Shown here: in pieces, positions 1 through 10,151 of the stretch
How positions within the stretch are numbered: position 1 is the stretch's first letter
Layout of the letters: every line of letters begins with the position of its first letter
From: Jannaschia formosa
GTDB lineage: Bacteria; Pseudomonadota; Alphaproteobacteria; Rhodobacterales; Rhodobacteraceae
DNA length: 64,000 bases
Direction of reading: 5' to 3'
Assembly (NCBI RefSeq): GCF_003340555.1
Contig: NZ_QPLJ01000003.1
Coordinates: 1-64,000, forward strand
Program-made: the position numbers and the translations under genes
The notes under the pieces: generated by a model
What the model was told of the DNA's origin: nothing
The model's database searches: none
Seen by the model: the letters and a program-made list of their open reading frames with translations, nothing else

Positions 1-311
1 GTCCGAAGTTGTCTGCCCAGGCCCTTCGAAGCTTCAGCCCCGTCGTTCCCTCCGGCTCCCAACCGCGCCCTCAGCGCCGCCGGTGAAGGGGGATTTACGG
101 ATGACACCGAAGACCCGCAAGGCCTTTTTCGCCCAAACATGTACTTTTTTTGAACGCGGCGCGAACATCGTTTATAGTCAGAGACTTGCGGGAAGATTTT
201 TTCGGCGACGCGGCATGTCTGGCCGCTTGCGCCGTCTCGGATCCCCGACTCGCAAGGGAGAGATGCCCAACTCTTGGGCAGGTGACGCAGGGTCGGACAG
301 GTCCCCCTGCC
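1..311. other. Left-edge intergenic region, no gene recognised
   Basis: No convincing coding region was found here. Short open frames exist on both strands but show no family resemblance. The stretch lies downstream of msrQ, which is read leftwards and ends at 312. It holds a LexA-type direct repeat (152-166) and a leftward TATAAA-like -10 element just upstream of it, so it is probably the promoter and leader of a gene lying beyond the left edge on the minus strand. Confidence 0.5.
152..166 (-). promoter_or_regulatory. Candidate LexA (SOS) box, GAAC-N7-GAAC
   Basis: The direct repeat GAAC-GCGGCGC-GAAC (GTTC-N7-GTTC on the minus strand) is exactly the form described for LexA operators in alphaproteobacteria such as Rhodobacter and Rhizobium. 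A minus-strand TATAAA lies just upstream at about 172-177, so the box would sit over a leftward promoter. The controlled gene would be outside the window. Chance occurrence is possible. Confidence 0.5.
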
Positions 312-923
312 CTACCAGCGGCGAATCCAGAGCCCGCGCAGCCCCACCAGCAGCAGCGCCGCGGCGAGGTAGACCAGCGCCTCGGTCAGCCAGACCTTCT
401 CCTGCATGACATGGTGGATGCCGCCGAGGATCACTGCCGGATAGACGAGCCGATGGAGACGCGCCCAGCCCGCCGCGCCGAGGCGCCTCATCGCGCCCTG
501 CCAGCTGGTCGCGGCGAGGGGCAGCAGCATCACGAAGGCCGCGAAGCCGATGGTCAGATAGGGCCGCTTCACGATCTCGGAGCCGATCAGCCCCCAGCGC
601 AGCTGCAGGTCCAGCAGCAGCCACACCGCGAAATGAAGCGACAGGTAGAGGACCGACAGAAGCCCCAGCGCCTTGCGGAACTTCACGAGGTTGATCCGCG
701 CGAAGCGCAGCAGCGGCGTGACGACCAGCGAGGCGAGCAGGAACTGCAATCCGAGCTCGCCGAAGCCGTGAAGCAGCACGTCGACCCCGTCCGCGACCGC
801 CGTGACCCCGTTCCAGGCGACGACCCCGCCGGGGACCAGCCCCAGGACGTAGACCGGCCAGGTCGGCAGCTTGCGGGCAAGGCCCGACAGGGTCGGGCCG
901 AGAGCGGTCGCGGCCAGCGCCAT
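312..923 (-). CDS. msrQ: Protein-methionine-sulfoxide reductase heme-binding subunit MsrQ
   Basis: MsrQ is the inner-membrane heme b protein that feeds electrons to the periplasmic molybdoenzyme MsrP, which repairs oxidised methionines in envelope proteins. The 203-residue product is very hydrophobic with five or six likely transmembrane helices. Its histidines sit where the family has heme ligands (YLSLHFAVW, and the pair in GGIHHVMQEK near the C-terminus). It starts 3 nt after the stop of msrP, the usual msrPQ operon arrangement. The length is typical of the ferric reductase-like (YedZ) family. The call is firm. Confidence 0.95.
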   Translation of the reverse strand: MALAATALGPTLSGLARKLPTWPVYVLGLVPGGVVAWNGVTAVADGVDVLLHGFGELGLQFLLASLVVTPLLRFARINLVKFRKALGLLSVLYLSLHFAVWLLLDLQLRWGLIGSEIVKRPYLTIGFAAFVMLLPLAATSWQGAMRRLGAAGWARLHRLVYPAVILGGIHHVMQEKVWLTEALVYLAAALLLVGLRGLWIRRW

Positions 924-926
924 CGC

Positions 927-1826
927 TCAGAACTTCTCCGTCAGGTCCATGCCCTCGTAGAGCGACGCGACCTGATCGGCATAGCCGTTGAACATCAGCG
1001 TGTCCTGGCGGCGCGCGAAGAGCCCGCTGCCGATCACCCGCTCGCTTGCCTGGGACCAGCGGGGATGGTCCACCTCCGGGTTCACGTTGGCGTAGTAGCC
1101 GTATTCGCTGGGCTGGCTCTGGTTCCAGGTCGCGAAAGGCTCCTCGGCGACGAGGCTGATGCGCACGATGCTCTTGATCGACTTGAAGCCGTATTTCCAC
1201 GGCACGACCAGCCGCATCGGGGCGCCGTTCTGGTTCGGGATCGGGCGGCCGTAGATGCCGGTCGCCATGATCGTCAGCGGATGCATCGCCTCGTCCAGCC
1301 GCAGCCCCTCGCGATAGGGCCAGTCGAGGATCGGGTAGTTCACGCCCGGCATCACCTCCGGCAGCACCGCCGTCTCGAAGGCGACATGGCGCGCGCCCTC
1401 CTGCACGCCGACCTTGGCGAGCAGCCTGTTCAGCTCGAACCCGTTCCAGGGGATGACCATCGACCAGGCCTCGACGCAGCGGAAGCGGTAGATGCGTTCC
1501 TCGGTGGGGATGTCGCCGATCAGCTCCGCGAGGGAGTACTCGCCGGGATTGTCCACCAGCCCGTCGACCGTGACCGTCCAGGGATCGGTGACCATTTCGC
1601 CCGCGTATTGGGCCGGGTCGGTCTTGCCGGTCCCGAACTCGTAGAAGTTGTTGTAGCCGGTGATCTGCTCCCAGGTGTTGGGCTCCAGCGCCTCCTGCGC
1701 GCGGGCGGCGAAGCTCAGGCTCGCCCCCGCGACCGATCCGGCGCCCAGCGCCGCGATCAGCTGGCGGCGGTTGAGCCAGGCGGCTTCGGGCGTCACGTCC
1801 GCTCGGGTCAGGTCGGGCTTGTACAT
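927..1826 (-). CDS. msrP: Protein-methionine-sulfoxide reductase catalytic subunit MsrP
   Basis: This is a molybdopterin enzyme that reduces methionine sulfoxide in periplasmic proteins, using electrons from MsrQ. The 299-residue product begins with a Tat signal ([10 protein letters not shown] at residues 19-28, hydrophobic core, ARAQ cleavage region near 41-44). The sulfite oxidase-type Mo-cofactor fold follows, with the Mo-ligand cysteine at about residue 117 in YRFRCVEAW. Downstream motifs such as [16 protein letters not shown] are characteristic of YedY/MsrP. It is followed after 3 nt by msrQ. No obvious regulator is adjacent. Confidence 0.96.
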   Translation of the reverse strand: MYKPDLTRADVTPEAAWLNRRQLIAALGAGSVAGASLSFAARAQEALEPNTWEQITGYNNFYEFGTGKTDPAQYAGEMVTDPWTVTVDGLVDNPGEYSLAELIGDIPTEERIYRFRCVEAWSMVIPWNGFELNRLLAKVGVQEGARHVAFETAVLPEVMPGVNYPILDWPYREGLRLDEAMHPLTIMATGIYGRPIPNQNGAPMRLVVPWKYGFKSIKSIVRISLVAEEPFATWNQSQPSEYGYYANVNPEVDHPRWSQASERVIGSGLFARRQDTLMFNGYADQVASLYEGMDLTEKF

Positions 1827-1940
1827 GCGGTGCTCCTCGGGTCTCGCGCTCGCGGAGACATAGCGCGTTTCCGACGGCCCGGGGGTGAAGGTTGCACCGG
1901 CTCACGACAATGTAAGCCGCCGCGAGGCCCAAAGCGGCGG

Positions 1941-2687
1941 TCAGGCCTGGGCGATCGCCGCCTCCAGCGCCTCGATCCGCGAACGCGGGCTTGGATGGGT
2001 CGCCAGGAACTCCGGTCCGCGACCGGAGCGCGCGCCCATCTTCGTCCAGAGCGCGATCGCCGCCCGCGGGTCGTATCCGGCACTCGCCATCGTCGTGACG
2101 CCCAGAAGGTCGGCCTCCGTCTCCTGGTCGCGGCCGTAGGGGCGAAGGATGCCGAACTCGATCCCGACGCCCAGCGCGCCCGCGATCTCCTCGGCATATT
2201 CGATCTCGCCCAGGTTCAGCAGCCACGCGATCAGCCGCATCGCGCCGGTCCCGGCCTTCTGCGCGCTCATCCGCTCGCGCGAATGGTCCGCGTCGAGATG
2301 CCCGATCTCGTGGCCGATCACCGCCGCCAGCTCCCCCTCGGAGGCCGCGAGCCGGACCATCCCTTCGTAGACGCCGATCCTGTTGCCGGGCAGCGCGAAG
2401 GCGTTGACGGTGTCCCCGGCGAAGACGCCCAGCTCCCAGCCGGCCGGGTCCTTGCCCGAGGCGGCCAGCAGGCGCGAGGCGACGCGGGCGACGGTCTCGC
2501 GCGCGGTGGCGTCCCGGCTGGCGGGGGTCCTGGCGCGGATGTCGTCCCAGGCGAGCCTTCCCATCTCGGCGGCCTCCGCCTCCGAGACCAGCAGGGGAAG
2601 CCGGTCGCAACCGGACAGGGCAAGCGGAGAGACGGCGGCGCCGGTCAGGAAGGCGCGGCGGGAGAAGCCGTGGCAGGAACAGGTCAT
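1941..2687 (-). CDS. M48 family zinc metalloprotease, predicted Tat lipoprotein
   Basis: This is a predicted exported peptidase of the M48/BepA-like family, probably involved in outer-membrane protein quality control. The start at 2687 gives 248 residues and a signal that combines twin arginines (FSRRAFLTG) with a lipobox (LALSGC, Cys27), so it would be exported by Tat and lipid-anchored. The zinc site HEIGH is at residues 126-130 and the third ligand is probably the Glu in QETEADLLG. A longer open frame reaches upstream to 2738 but lacks signal features. It stands alone between msrP and clpB on the same strand. Confidence 0.85.
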   Translation of the reverse strand: MTCSCHGFSRRAFLTGAAVSPLALSGCDRLPLLVSEAEAAEMGRLAWDDIRARTPASRDATARETVARVASRLLAASGKDPAGWELGVFAGDTVNAFALPGNRIGVYEGMVRLAASEGELAAVIGHEIGHLDADHSRERMSAQKAGTGAMRLIAWLLNLGEIEYAEEIAGALGVGIEFGILRPYGRDQETEADLLGVTTMASAGYDPRAAIALWTKMGARSGRGPEFLATHPSPRSRIEALEAAIAQA

Positions 2688-2830
2688 GTGGAGGGAACCT
2701 CGGCCCGGGAAGGCGGTTCCCTGCCGCCGCGGTTTCACGGGTGGTCGCAGCCCGGGTCCGTGGACCCGGACCCCGCGAGGGAGGGGGCGCCCGTCGCCCC
2801 GGCGTCTTCTTCAGACCGGGACCCGGACGC

Positions 2831-2857
2831 AAAGGGGCGGGCCCGAAGGCCCGCCCC
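2831..2857 (-). terminator. Rho-independent terminator of clpB
   Basis: A 10-bp GC stem (GGGGCGGGCC paired with GGCCCGCCCC) closes on a TTCG-type tetraloop and is followed on the minus strand by TTT. It lies 15 nt past the clpB stop codon. Confidence 0.85.
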
Positions 2858-2871
2858 TGCATCGCATCGCG

Positions 2872-5487
<2,616 letters not shown>

Positions 5488-5562
5488 GCCTCACACTCCT
5501 CTGACAAGCGCCCGCTCCCGGTCCGCCCGACTTCGGCACGGACCCCTCGGGCCTCATCACGG

Positions 5563-5591
5563 AGATGGGAGGACTGTTGCGGATGTGCAAC
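5563..5591 (-). promoter_or_regulatory. Candidate RpoH (sigma-32) promoter of clpB
   Basis: On the minus strand the elements GTTGCAC and CCCATCT are separated by 15 nt. CCCATCT matches the sigma-32 -10 pattern CCCATNT; the -35 is a weaker match to CTTGAAA. The site is about 76 nt upstream of the clpB start, and clpB is a classic RpoH target. Confidence 0.5.
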
Positions 5592-5656
5592 CTCGCCGCG
5601 GGGCAAAAAATGCCGGTCGTAGCAAGGCAGTCCGCCCCCGGCGGACCCGCGCGGAC

Positions 5657-6145
5657 TCAGCCGCCGACGAGGCGCGGCGCGGCATGCACGACCGGCTCCA
5701 GCGGGGTGCCGTCGTTCTCGGTCGCGTGGCGCGCGTAGGTCCTGACCCCCGCCGGCAGGATCGTTCCCGGCCGCGCCTCGCCGGTGAAGATGTGCTTGCT
5801 GTTCTCCGGCGTGACCGCGATCGCGGCCGGATCATCGAGCGTGCCGATGTAGATCCCGATCCGGTCCGGCCAGCGCGCGAAGGTCAGCGCCAGCTTGGTC
5901 CCGCAATCGGCGCAGAAATGGACATGGATGTCCTTGCCGCTTCCCTCGGAAGGCAAGGTGTAGACGGCCGGCGCGGCCCCGGTGAAGGTCAGGTCGGCGC
6001 GCTCGAAGATCGGCTCGATCATTCGGTCCGACCCCGTCGCCCGCTGGCAGAACCGGCAGTAGCAGACCGTCACCCAGAGCGGATCGCCCGCCGTGGCGTA
6101 TCCGACCCTGCCGCACAGGCAGCGCCCTTCGTGGCCCCTGTCCAT
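5657..6145 (-). CDS. GFA family protein (CENP-V/GFA zinc fold)
   Basis: This is a small cytosolic zinc-binding protein of the GFA family, named after glutathione-dependent formaldehyde-activating enzyme; most members have no proven reaction. Cysteine motifs typical of the fold are visible: CLCG near the N-terminus, CYCRFC, and CADCG in the second half. The ATG at 6145 is preferred because AAGGGGGAGG lies just upstream. A GTG at 6181, which overlaps the stop of the preceding DUF2853 gene, would add 12 residues. The coupling to that gene suggests co-transcription, but no pathway can be inferred. Confidence 0.85.
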   Translation of the reverse strand: MDRGHEGRCLCGRVGYATAGDPLWVTVCYCRFCQRATGSDRMIEPIFERADLTFTGAAPAVYTLPSEGSGKDIHVHFCADCGTKLALTFARWPDRIGIYIGTLDDPAAIAVTPENSKHIFTGEARPGTILPAGVRTYARHATENDGTPLEPVVHAAPRLVGG

Positions 6146-6177
6146 GGCGTCCCTCCCCCTTCCGGCGAGGCGATCCG

Positions 6178-6522
6178 TCACCGGAAGACGGCTTCCTTCC
6201 CGAAATGCCGGGTCAGCAGATAGTAGAACACGGCGCGATACTTGGAGGTGTTGGAGCGGCCGTATCTCTCGATCACCGCCGCCAGCCCCTCGTCCAGCGA
6301 CGGCCCGTCCGACAGGCCCAGCTTCCGGATCAGGAAGTTGTTCTTCACCGTCGCCATCTCGCCCGGCGAGCTGGAGGAGACGGTCTCGCTGTCGCGGTTG
6401 TAGATCGACGGCCCGCAGGCGATCGTGACCTTGCGGAGCAGGTCGACATCCGGGTCCGCCTCACCGGCCCTGGTCTTCAGGTCGTTGGTATACTTGCCGA
6501 TCAGCTCGTCGCGCTTGCTCAT
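6178..6522 (-). CDS. DUF2853 family protein
   Basis: This 114-residue soluble protein belongs to the DUF2853 family, which is common in alphaproteobacteria and of unknown function. Recognisable parts are the N-terminal charged helix, the CGPSIYNRDSETVSSSSP region, KNNFLIRKLGL, and the C-terminal YRAVFYYLLTRHFGKE. It has no signal peptide or membrane segment. It sits immediately upstream of the GFA gene on the same strand and is probably co-transcribed with it. Confidence 0.8.
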   Translation of the reverse strand: MSKRDELIGKYTNDLKTRAGEADPDVDLLRKVTIACGPSIYNRDSETVSSSSPGEMATVKNNFLIRKLGLSDGPSLDEGLAAVIERYGRSNTSKYRAVFYYLLTRHFGKEAVFR

Positions 6523-6625
6523 GCCGTCCCCTTTCGCCTGGTCCCGGCCGCGTCCCCGCGCGGCCCCGGGGACAGTTCAGCCATGGCCGGCCGGGTGACG
6601 CAAAGGAAAACTCGCCCGGCCCCGG

Positions 6626-7447
6626 CTATCGGCAGGTGCCCCGCCCGCTCGACTGCAGGTGCAGGTGGTCGGCATGGTTGGCGTCGTAATCCGGGCCGAG
6701 CACGGTGCCGAACCAGTCGCAACCGCCGTCGCGCAGGGCGCGCCAGAACCGCGCCTCCGGGCCCTCGCCCTCCCAGTTGTCCAGAAGCGGCAGGCGGCGG
6801 CCATCCTCCAGGACGACCCCGTTGATGTCGATGGCGAGCGCGTTGGCGTGGCTGCTCATCCGTTCGCCGCCGCGGATCGCGCGGCAATTGTAACTGCCCT
6901 GGTGGCTCAACCCCGCGACCGGGCTGCCGAGCAGGGCGCCCGCCTCGGCGACCACGGCCTTCTCCCACATAGCGAGGCGCAGCGCCGTCCCGCAGGTCGT
7001 CTCCACCGGCGCGACCCACGCCCCGCCGACGCCGCGCAGGTCTACGCGCGGGACGATGCCGCAGCTCTCCCCGGACCGGAGCGGCGCCATGGCCTCGAAC
7101 GCCGCCCCGGTCGACAGTGCCGCGAGACAGCTCTCCTCGCCCGCCAGCGCCCGGCGCAGCTTGAACCCGGTCAGGGGCGTGACCGGGTGGGTCAGGTCCA
7201 GCGCCTCGGTCGGGTTCCATTCGGGGGCGAGCGGCGTGTCCGGCGCCGTCAGCAGCCAGAAGCCCGCCCCGATCAACGCGGCCAGCGACAGGAGCGTCGG
7301 CACGATCTCCGCCAGCAGTCGCCAGGGCCGCCGCCGCCGCGGAGCGGGCGCGGCGTCCGGCGCCATCAGCGCGCGGCGCAGCTCCTCGGGCTCCGGCGGC
7401 GCGGGGCGCAGGATCGGGTGCGGCCTGTCGATCTCTGTCATGGTCAT
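6626..7447 (-). CDS. Extensin-like C-terminal domain protein, membrane-anchored
   Basis: The 273-residue product has one transmembrane helix near residues 25-50 and a C-terminal extensin-like (ExtN/DUF) domain. That domain is recognised by ALAIDINGVVLEDGR and by the His/Asp-rich DYDANHADHLHLQ end, which resembles the zinc site of D-Ala-D-Ala carboxypeptidase-like (LAS) peptidases. A periplasmic role on peptidoglycan is plausible but inferred. Two start codons lie close together (7447 and 7441), and an in-frame ATG also exists at 7459. It is monocistronic as far as can be seen. Confidence 0.8.
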   Translation of the reverse strand: MTMTEIDRPHPILRPAPPEPEELRRALMAPDAAPAPRRRRPWRLLAEIVPTLLSLAALIGAGFWLLTAPDTPLAPEWNPTEALDLTHPVTPLTGFKLRRALAGEESCLAALSTGAAFEAMAPLRSGESCGIVPRVDLRGVGGAWVAPVETTCGTALRLAMWEKAVVAEAGALLGSPVAGLSHQGSYNCRAIRGGERMSSHANALAIDINGVVLEDGRRLPLLDNWEGEGPEARFWRALRDGGCDWFGTVLGPDYDANHADHLHLQSSGRGTCR

Positions 7448-7549
7448 GCCCCGTGACATAGACGCCGCGGCGCGGCCCGGGAACGGCGCGCCGCGGCCCC
7501 GCCCCGCCCGCCGTGCAGGAGGTATCCCGAATCGGCGCATCGGCCACGC

Positions 7550-7578
7550 AAAAGGGCCCCGCCATGGCGGCGGGGCCC
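7550..7578 (-). terminator. Rho-independent terminator of the first PRC-barrel gene
   Basis: A 10-bp stem (GGGCCCCGCC with GGCGGGGCCC) and 5-nt loop are followed on the minus strand by TTTT. It is located 24 nt after the stop of the gene ending at 7602. Confidence 0.85.
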
Positions 7579-7601
7579 CGAAACCGTCACCGATGGGGCG
7601 T

Positions 7602-8375
7602 CTACAGCGCCTCGCCCACGGTCATCTCGGCCGGCATCTCCTCACCCGATTCGTCCCATTCCGGCATCGCCTCGAGCTCCTCCTCGGTCAGGGCGTCGAG
7701 CCTCAGCCCCTCCTCCGTCTGCGAGAAGCGGTCGAGCGGGATGGCGATGTCGCGCTCGCCGAAGCCGAGGAAGCCGCCGACGCCGACGATGGCGTTCGGC
7801 GTACCGCCGACATCGACGAGACGGTCGACCTCGCCAAGCCGCTCGCCGGTGCCGCCCAGCACGTTCATGCCCACCAGGTCCGAGACGCGCATATTGGCAA
7901 AGGCGCCATAGAGCCCTTCGCCCGCCGGCGCCTCCGCGTCCCCGGCGACCGCGGTGTCCGCTTCGGCGCCGTCGCCGGTCGCTGCGTCGCCCGATCCGGC
8001 GGCCATCCCCGTCTCGGGCGCGACCGTCGTCGCTTCCGCATCGCCGCCTTCGGCCATCGCAGGGCCGTCGGCCCCGGCATCGGAGCCTTCCTCGACGGCC
8101 TCGGTCCCGGCGGCCATCGCCCCGTCCTCCTCGTCCTCCCCGGCGGGAACGGTCTCAAGGGTCGCCGCGTCCGGGACGATGGTCTCCTCGGTTTCGAGTT
8201 CGCCTTCGGCGACGTCGCTCCCCCGGTTGCGCAGGATCAGCGTGCCGTCCTCGCTCTGGGCGGCGAGGTCGCCGTCCCCGGTCTCGACCTGGCTGTCGGC
8301 GGTCTGGGCGAATGCGGCGCCCGAGATCAGCGCCGCGGCGGCGATGCCGCTCAGAAGTGTGCTGTAGGTTTTCAT
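7602..8375 (-). CDS. Exported PRC-barrel domain protein (paralogue 1)
   Basis: This 257-residue protein has a Sec signal peptide (MKTYSTLLSGIAAAALISG, cleavage after AFAQ). An acidic, Ala/Glu-rich low-complexity linker (about 25-150) follows, then a C-terminal PRC-barrel-like domain (VGMNVLGGTGERLGEVDRLV, VGVGGFLGFGERDIAIPLDR). Its C-terminal 100 residues closely match those of the next gene upstream, so the two are duplicates. Periplasmic PRC-barrel proteins are abundant in Rhodobacterales and mostly uncharacterised. It has its own EcfG-type promoter (8412-8436) and its own terminator, so it is probably a separate stress-induced unit. The start at 8375 was chosen for the signal peptide; the frame is open further upstream. 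Confidence 0.85.
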   Translation of the reverse strand: MKTYSTLLSGIAAAALISGAAFAQTADSQVETGDGDLAAQSEDGTLILRNRGSDVAEGELETEETIVPDAATLETVPAGEDEEDGAMAAGTEAVEEGSDAGADGPAMAEGGDAEATTVAPETGMAAGSGDAATGDGAEADTAVAGDAEAPAGEGLYGAFANMRVSDLVGMNVLGGTGERLGEVDRLVDVGGTPNAIVGVGGFLGFGERDIAIPLDRFSQTEEGLRLDALTEEELEAMPEWDESGEEMPAEMTVGEAL

Positions 8376-8411
8376 GGGTTGGCGTCCATAGCTGGGTTGC
8401 TGTGCACAGCG

Positions 8412-8436
8412 AACGCCACGCCCTGCCCCGCGTTCC
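8412..8436 (-). promoter_or_regulatory. EcfG-type stress promoter, GGAAC-N16-CGTT
   Basis: The minus strand reads GGAAC, 16 nt, CGTT, the alphaproteobacterial EcfG consensus. The -10 lies 37 nt upstream of the PRC-barrel start codon at 8375. Confidence 0.75.
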
Positions 8437-8528
8437 CGCCCCCCGGAAACATATGCGCCGGCCGGCGAGAGGCCGCCCGCGCCCCGGCGTACCGTCGGCA
8501 CCCGGCCGCCCATCGGACCCACAAACGC

Positions 8529-8558
8529 AAAAAGGGCCCCGCTATGATGGCGGGGCCC
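8529..8558 (-). terminator. Rho-independent terminator of the second PRC-barrel gene
   Basis: A 9-bp stem (GGGCCCCGC with GCGGGGCCC) and 7-nt loop are followed on the minus strand by TTTTT. It is located 38 nt after the stop at 8596. Confidence 0.85.
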
Positions 8559-8595
8559 TGTCCTCGTCCGGCTCAGGGTCCGGAGTCAGGCGCGA

Positions 8596-9909
8596 TCAGT
8601 AGGAGTCGCCGATCATCGCGTCGAGCGGCATCACGCGGCCCGTCTCGTTCCATTCGGGCATCCGCTCCAGTTCGTCCTCGGTGACCGCGTCGAGGATCAG
8701 CCCGTCCTCGGTCAGCGAGAAGCGGTCCAGCGGGATGGCGACGTTGTGCTCGCCAAGGCCGAGGAATCCGCCGACGCCGACGATGGCCATCGGGGTGCCG
8801 TCCATGGCGATCAGGCGGTCGACATCGCCCACATCGCTGCCGGTCGAGCCCAAGACGCTCATGCCGACGACATCGGCGACGCGGGTCTCGGCGAAGGCGC
8901 CATAGAGACCACGGCCTTCCGCGACCTGACGCTCAGTCGTCAGCGTGCCGACCTCCTGAGTGTCCATCATGCGCTCCTGATCGGAGACGATGATGTTGGC
9001 CTCTTCGGACTGCTCGACCTGAACCCGGGGCTCGGCCTGCTCGACCGCAACGGCGGCTTCTTCGGCCTCTTCGATGTTCACGACCGGATCGGCCTCGGAG
9101 ACGCGGACCTGGCCGTCGCCCTCGGACTGGATCTCGACATTGGCTTCCGCCTGCTCGATCGCCACGGCCGCGGCGCCGGCCTCGTTCACGCGAACCTCAG
9201 GCTCGGCCGAGGTGACGCGCACGTTCGGCTCGGCTTCCTCGATCGTGATGCTCGGCTCGGGGCGCACGAAGCGCACGATCGGCTGGGGCTGCTCGACGTT
9301 GACGCTGGGCTGCGCGGTCGCGACGTTCACGTCGGGCTCGGGCATGCGCACGGTGACGGTCGGCTCGGGAATGCGGACGGTCACTTCGGGCTGCGCCTGC
9401 TCGATCGTGATGATCGGAGCCTGCTGCTCGACCGTGACGGTCGGCTCGGCGACGGTCACGACGACCTCGGGCTGGGCCTGCTCGACGAGCACCTCGGGCT
9501 GCGCCTGGTCGACGGTCACCTGCGGGTCGGCCACGTCCACCGAGACCTGAGCGTCGGGCTGCTCGACCACGATCTGGCCGCCCATCGCATCGGCGGTCGC
9601 GGTGGTCGTCTCCACCTGGCTCGTCTCGTCCATGAGGACGAAGCCGGCCAGTTCGACGGTCACTTCGGAACCGGAGGTATCGACGACGCGGTTACCTTCC
9701 ATGTCGACGACGTAGCCTTCGACATCGGCGTAGAGCGGGTTGCCCTCGGGGTCGAGCGCGGGCGCGCCGGACGGGTCCATCAGGGCGTTCTCAAGATACG
9801 AATCCTGATATTCGGTGTTGCCATCGAGATCGGCTTGCTGGGCGAAGGCCGAACCGGCGAGAAGCGCGGCCGTAGCCACGCCACTCAACAAAAGCTTGTG
9901 CGTGTTCAT
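8596..9909 (-). CDS. Exported PRC-barrel protein with 14 tandem nonapeptide repeats (paralogue 2)
   Basis: This 437-residue protein has a Sec signal peptide (cleavage after SAFAQ, about residue 24). A short acidic domain (25-118) is followed by 14 uninterrupted nine-residue repeats (119-244) of the form (E/Q)P-x-V-x-V-x-x-(A/P). Further degenerate repeats run to about 302, and a PRC-barrel-like domain occupies the last 100 residues. The alternating Val/Ile pattern suggests a regular beta structure or extended stalk. The C-terminal domain matches its downstream paralogue. It is flanked by its own EcfG-type promoter and terminator. The function is unknown; a periplasmic envelope-spanning or matrix role is conjecture. 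Confidence 0.85.
   Translation of the reverse strand: MNTHKLLLSGVATAALLAGSAFAQQADLDGNTEYQDSYLENALMDPSGAPALDPEGNPLYADVEGYVVDMEGNRVVDTSGSEVTVELAGFVLMDETSQVETTTATADAMGGQIVVEQPDAQVSVDVADPQVTVDQAQPEVLVEQAQPEVVVTVAEPTVTVEQQAPIITIEQAQPEVTVRIPEPTVTVRMPEPDVNVATAQPSVNVEQPQPIVRFVRPEPSITIEEAEPNVRVTSAEPEVRVNEAGAAAVAIEQAEANVEIQSEGDGQVRVSEADPVVNIEEAEEAAVAVEQAEPRVQVEQSEEANIIVSDQERMMDTQEVGTLTTERQVAEGRGLYGAFAETRVADVVGMSVLGSTGSDVGDVDRLIAMDGTPMAIVGVGGFLGLGEHNVAIPLDRFSLTEDGLILDAVTEDELERMPEWNETGRVMPLDAMIGDSY
9178..9555 (-). repeat. Tandem 27-bp coding repeats, 14 units
   Basis: These are fourteen consecutive 27-bp units encoding nonapeptides such as QPEVLVEQA, EPTVTVRMP and EPEVRVNEA (residues 119-244 of the PRC-barrel protein). 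Register is kept without a single insertion or deletion, while the sequence varies between units. Confidence 0.9.
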
Positions 9910-9944
9910 GGGAATCTCCCGTTGCGTGTTTGCAGTGGCTAGAC

Positions 9945-9969
9945 AACGGTTGATCGGGGGCTGCGTTCC
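9945..9969 (-). promoter_or_regulatory. EcfG-type stress promoter, GGAAC-N16-CGTT
   Basis: The minus strand reads GGAAC, 16 nt, CGTT. The -10 is 36 nt upstream of the start codon at 9909, the same geometry as for the downstream paralogue. Confidence 0.75.
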
Positions 9970-10073
9970 CGGATTCGCATCAAAAAGTGACGCGGGAACA
10001 ACGTGCGGTTTCGTGCGTTGGGATCGTTACGATCCGGTGCGGAAATCGCGGACCCGGGGTCGCAAACCCCACC

Positions 10074-10092
10074 AAAACGCCGCAAGGCGGCG
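10074..10092 (-). terminator. Rho-independent terminator of ahcY
   Basis: A 6-bp stem (CGCCGC with GCGGCG) with a CTT loop is followed on the minus strand by TTTT. It lies about 60 nt past the ahcY stop. Confidence 0.75.
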
Positions 10093-10151
10093 AGGCTCTC
10101 CCCGCCGCCCCAGGGGGACCGCCGCCCGCACCGGGCGCGGCCCTCCCCCGC

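Noticed and set aside
1-110. Minus-strand frame open to the left edge, starting with a GTG near 105
   Set aside because: No ribosome binding site and a Pro/Gly/Arg-rich translation without resemblance to any protein; more likely leader sequence.
2696-2720. GGAAC-N16-GGTT on the minus strand before the M48 protease gene
   Set aside because: The -10 would lie 9 nt before the start codon and overlap the ribosome binding site, leaving almost no leader, unlike all other EcfG-type sites here.
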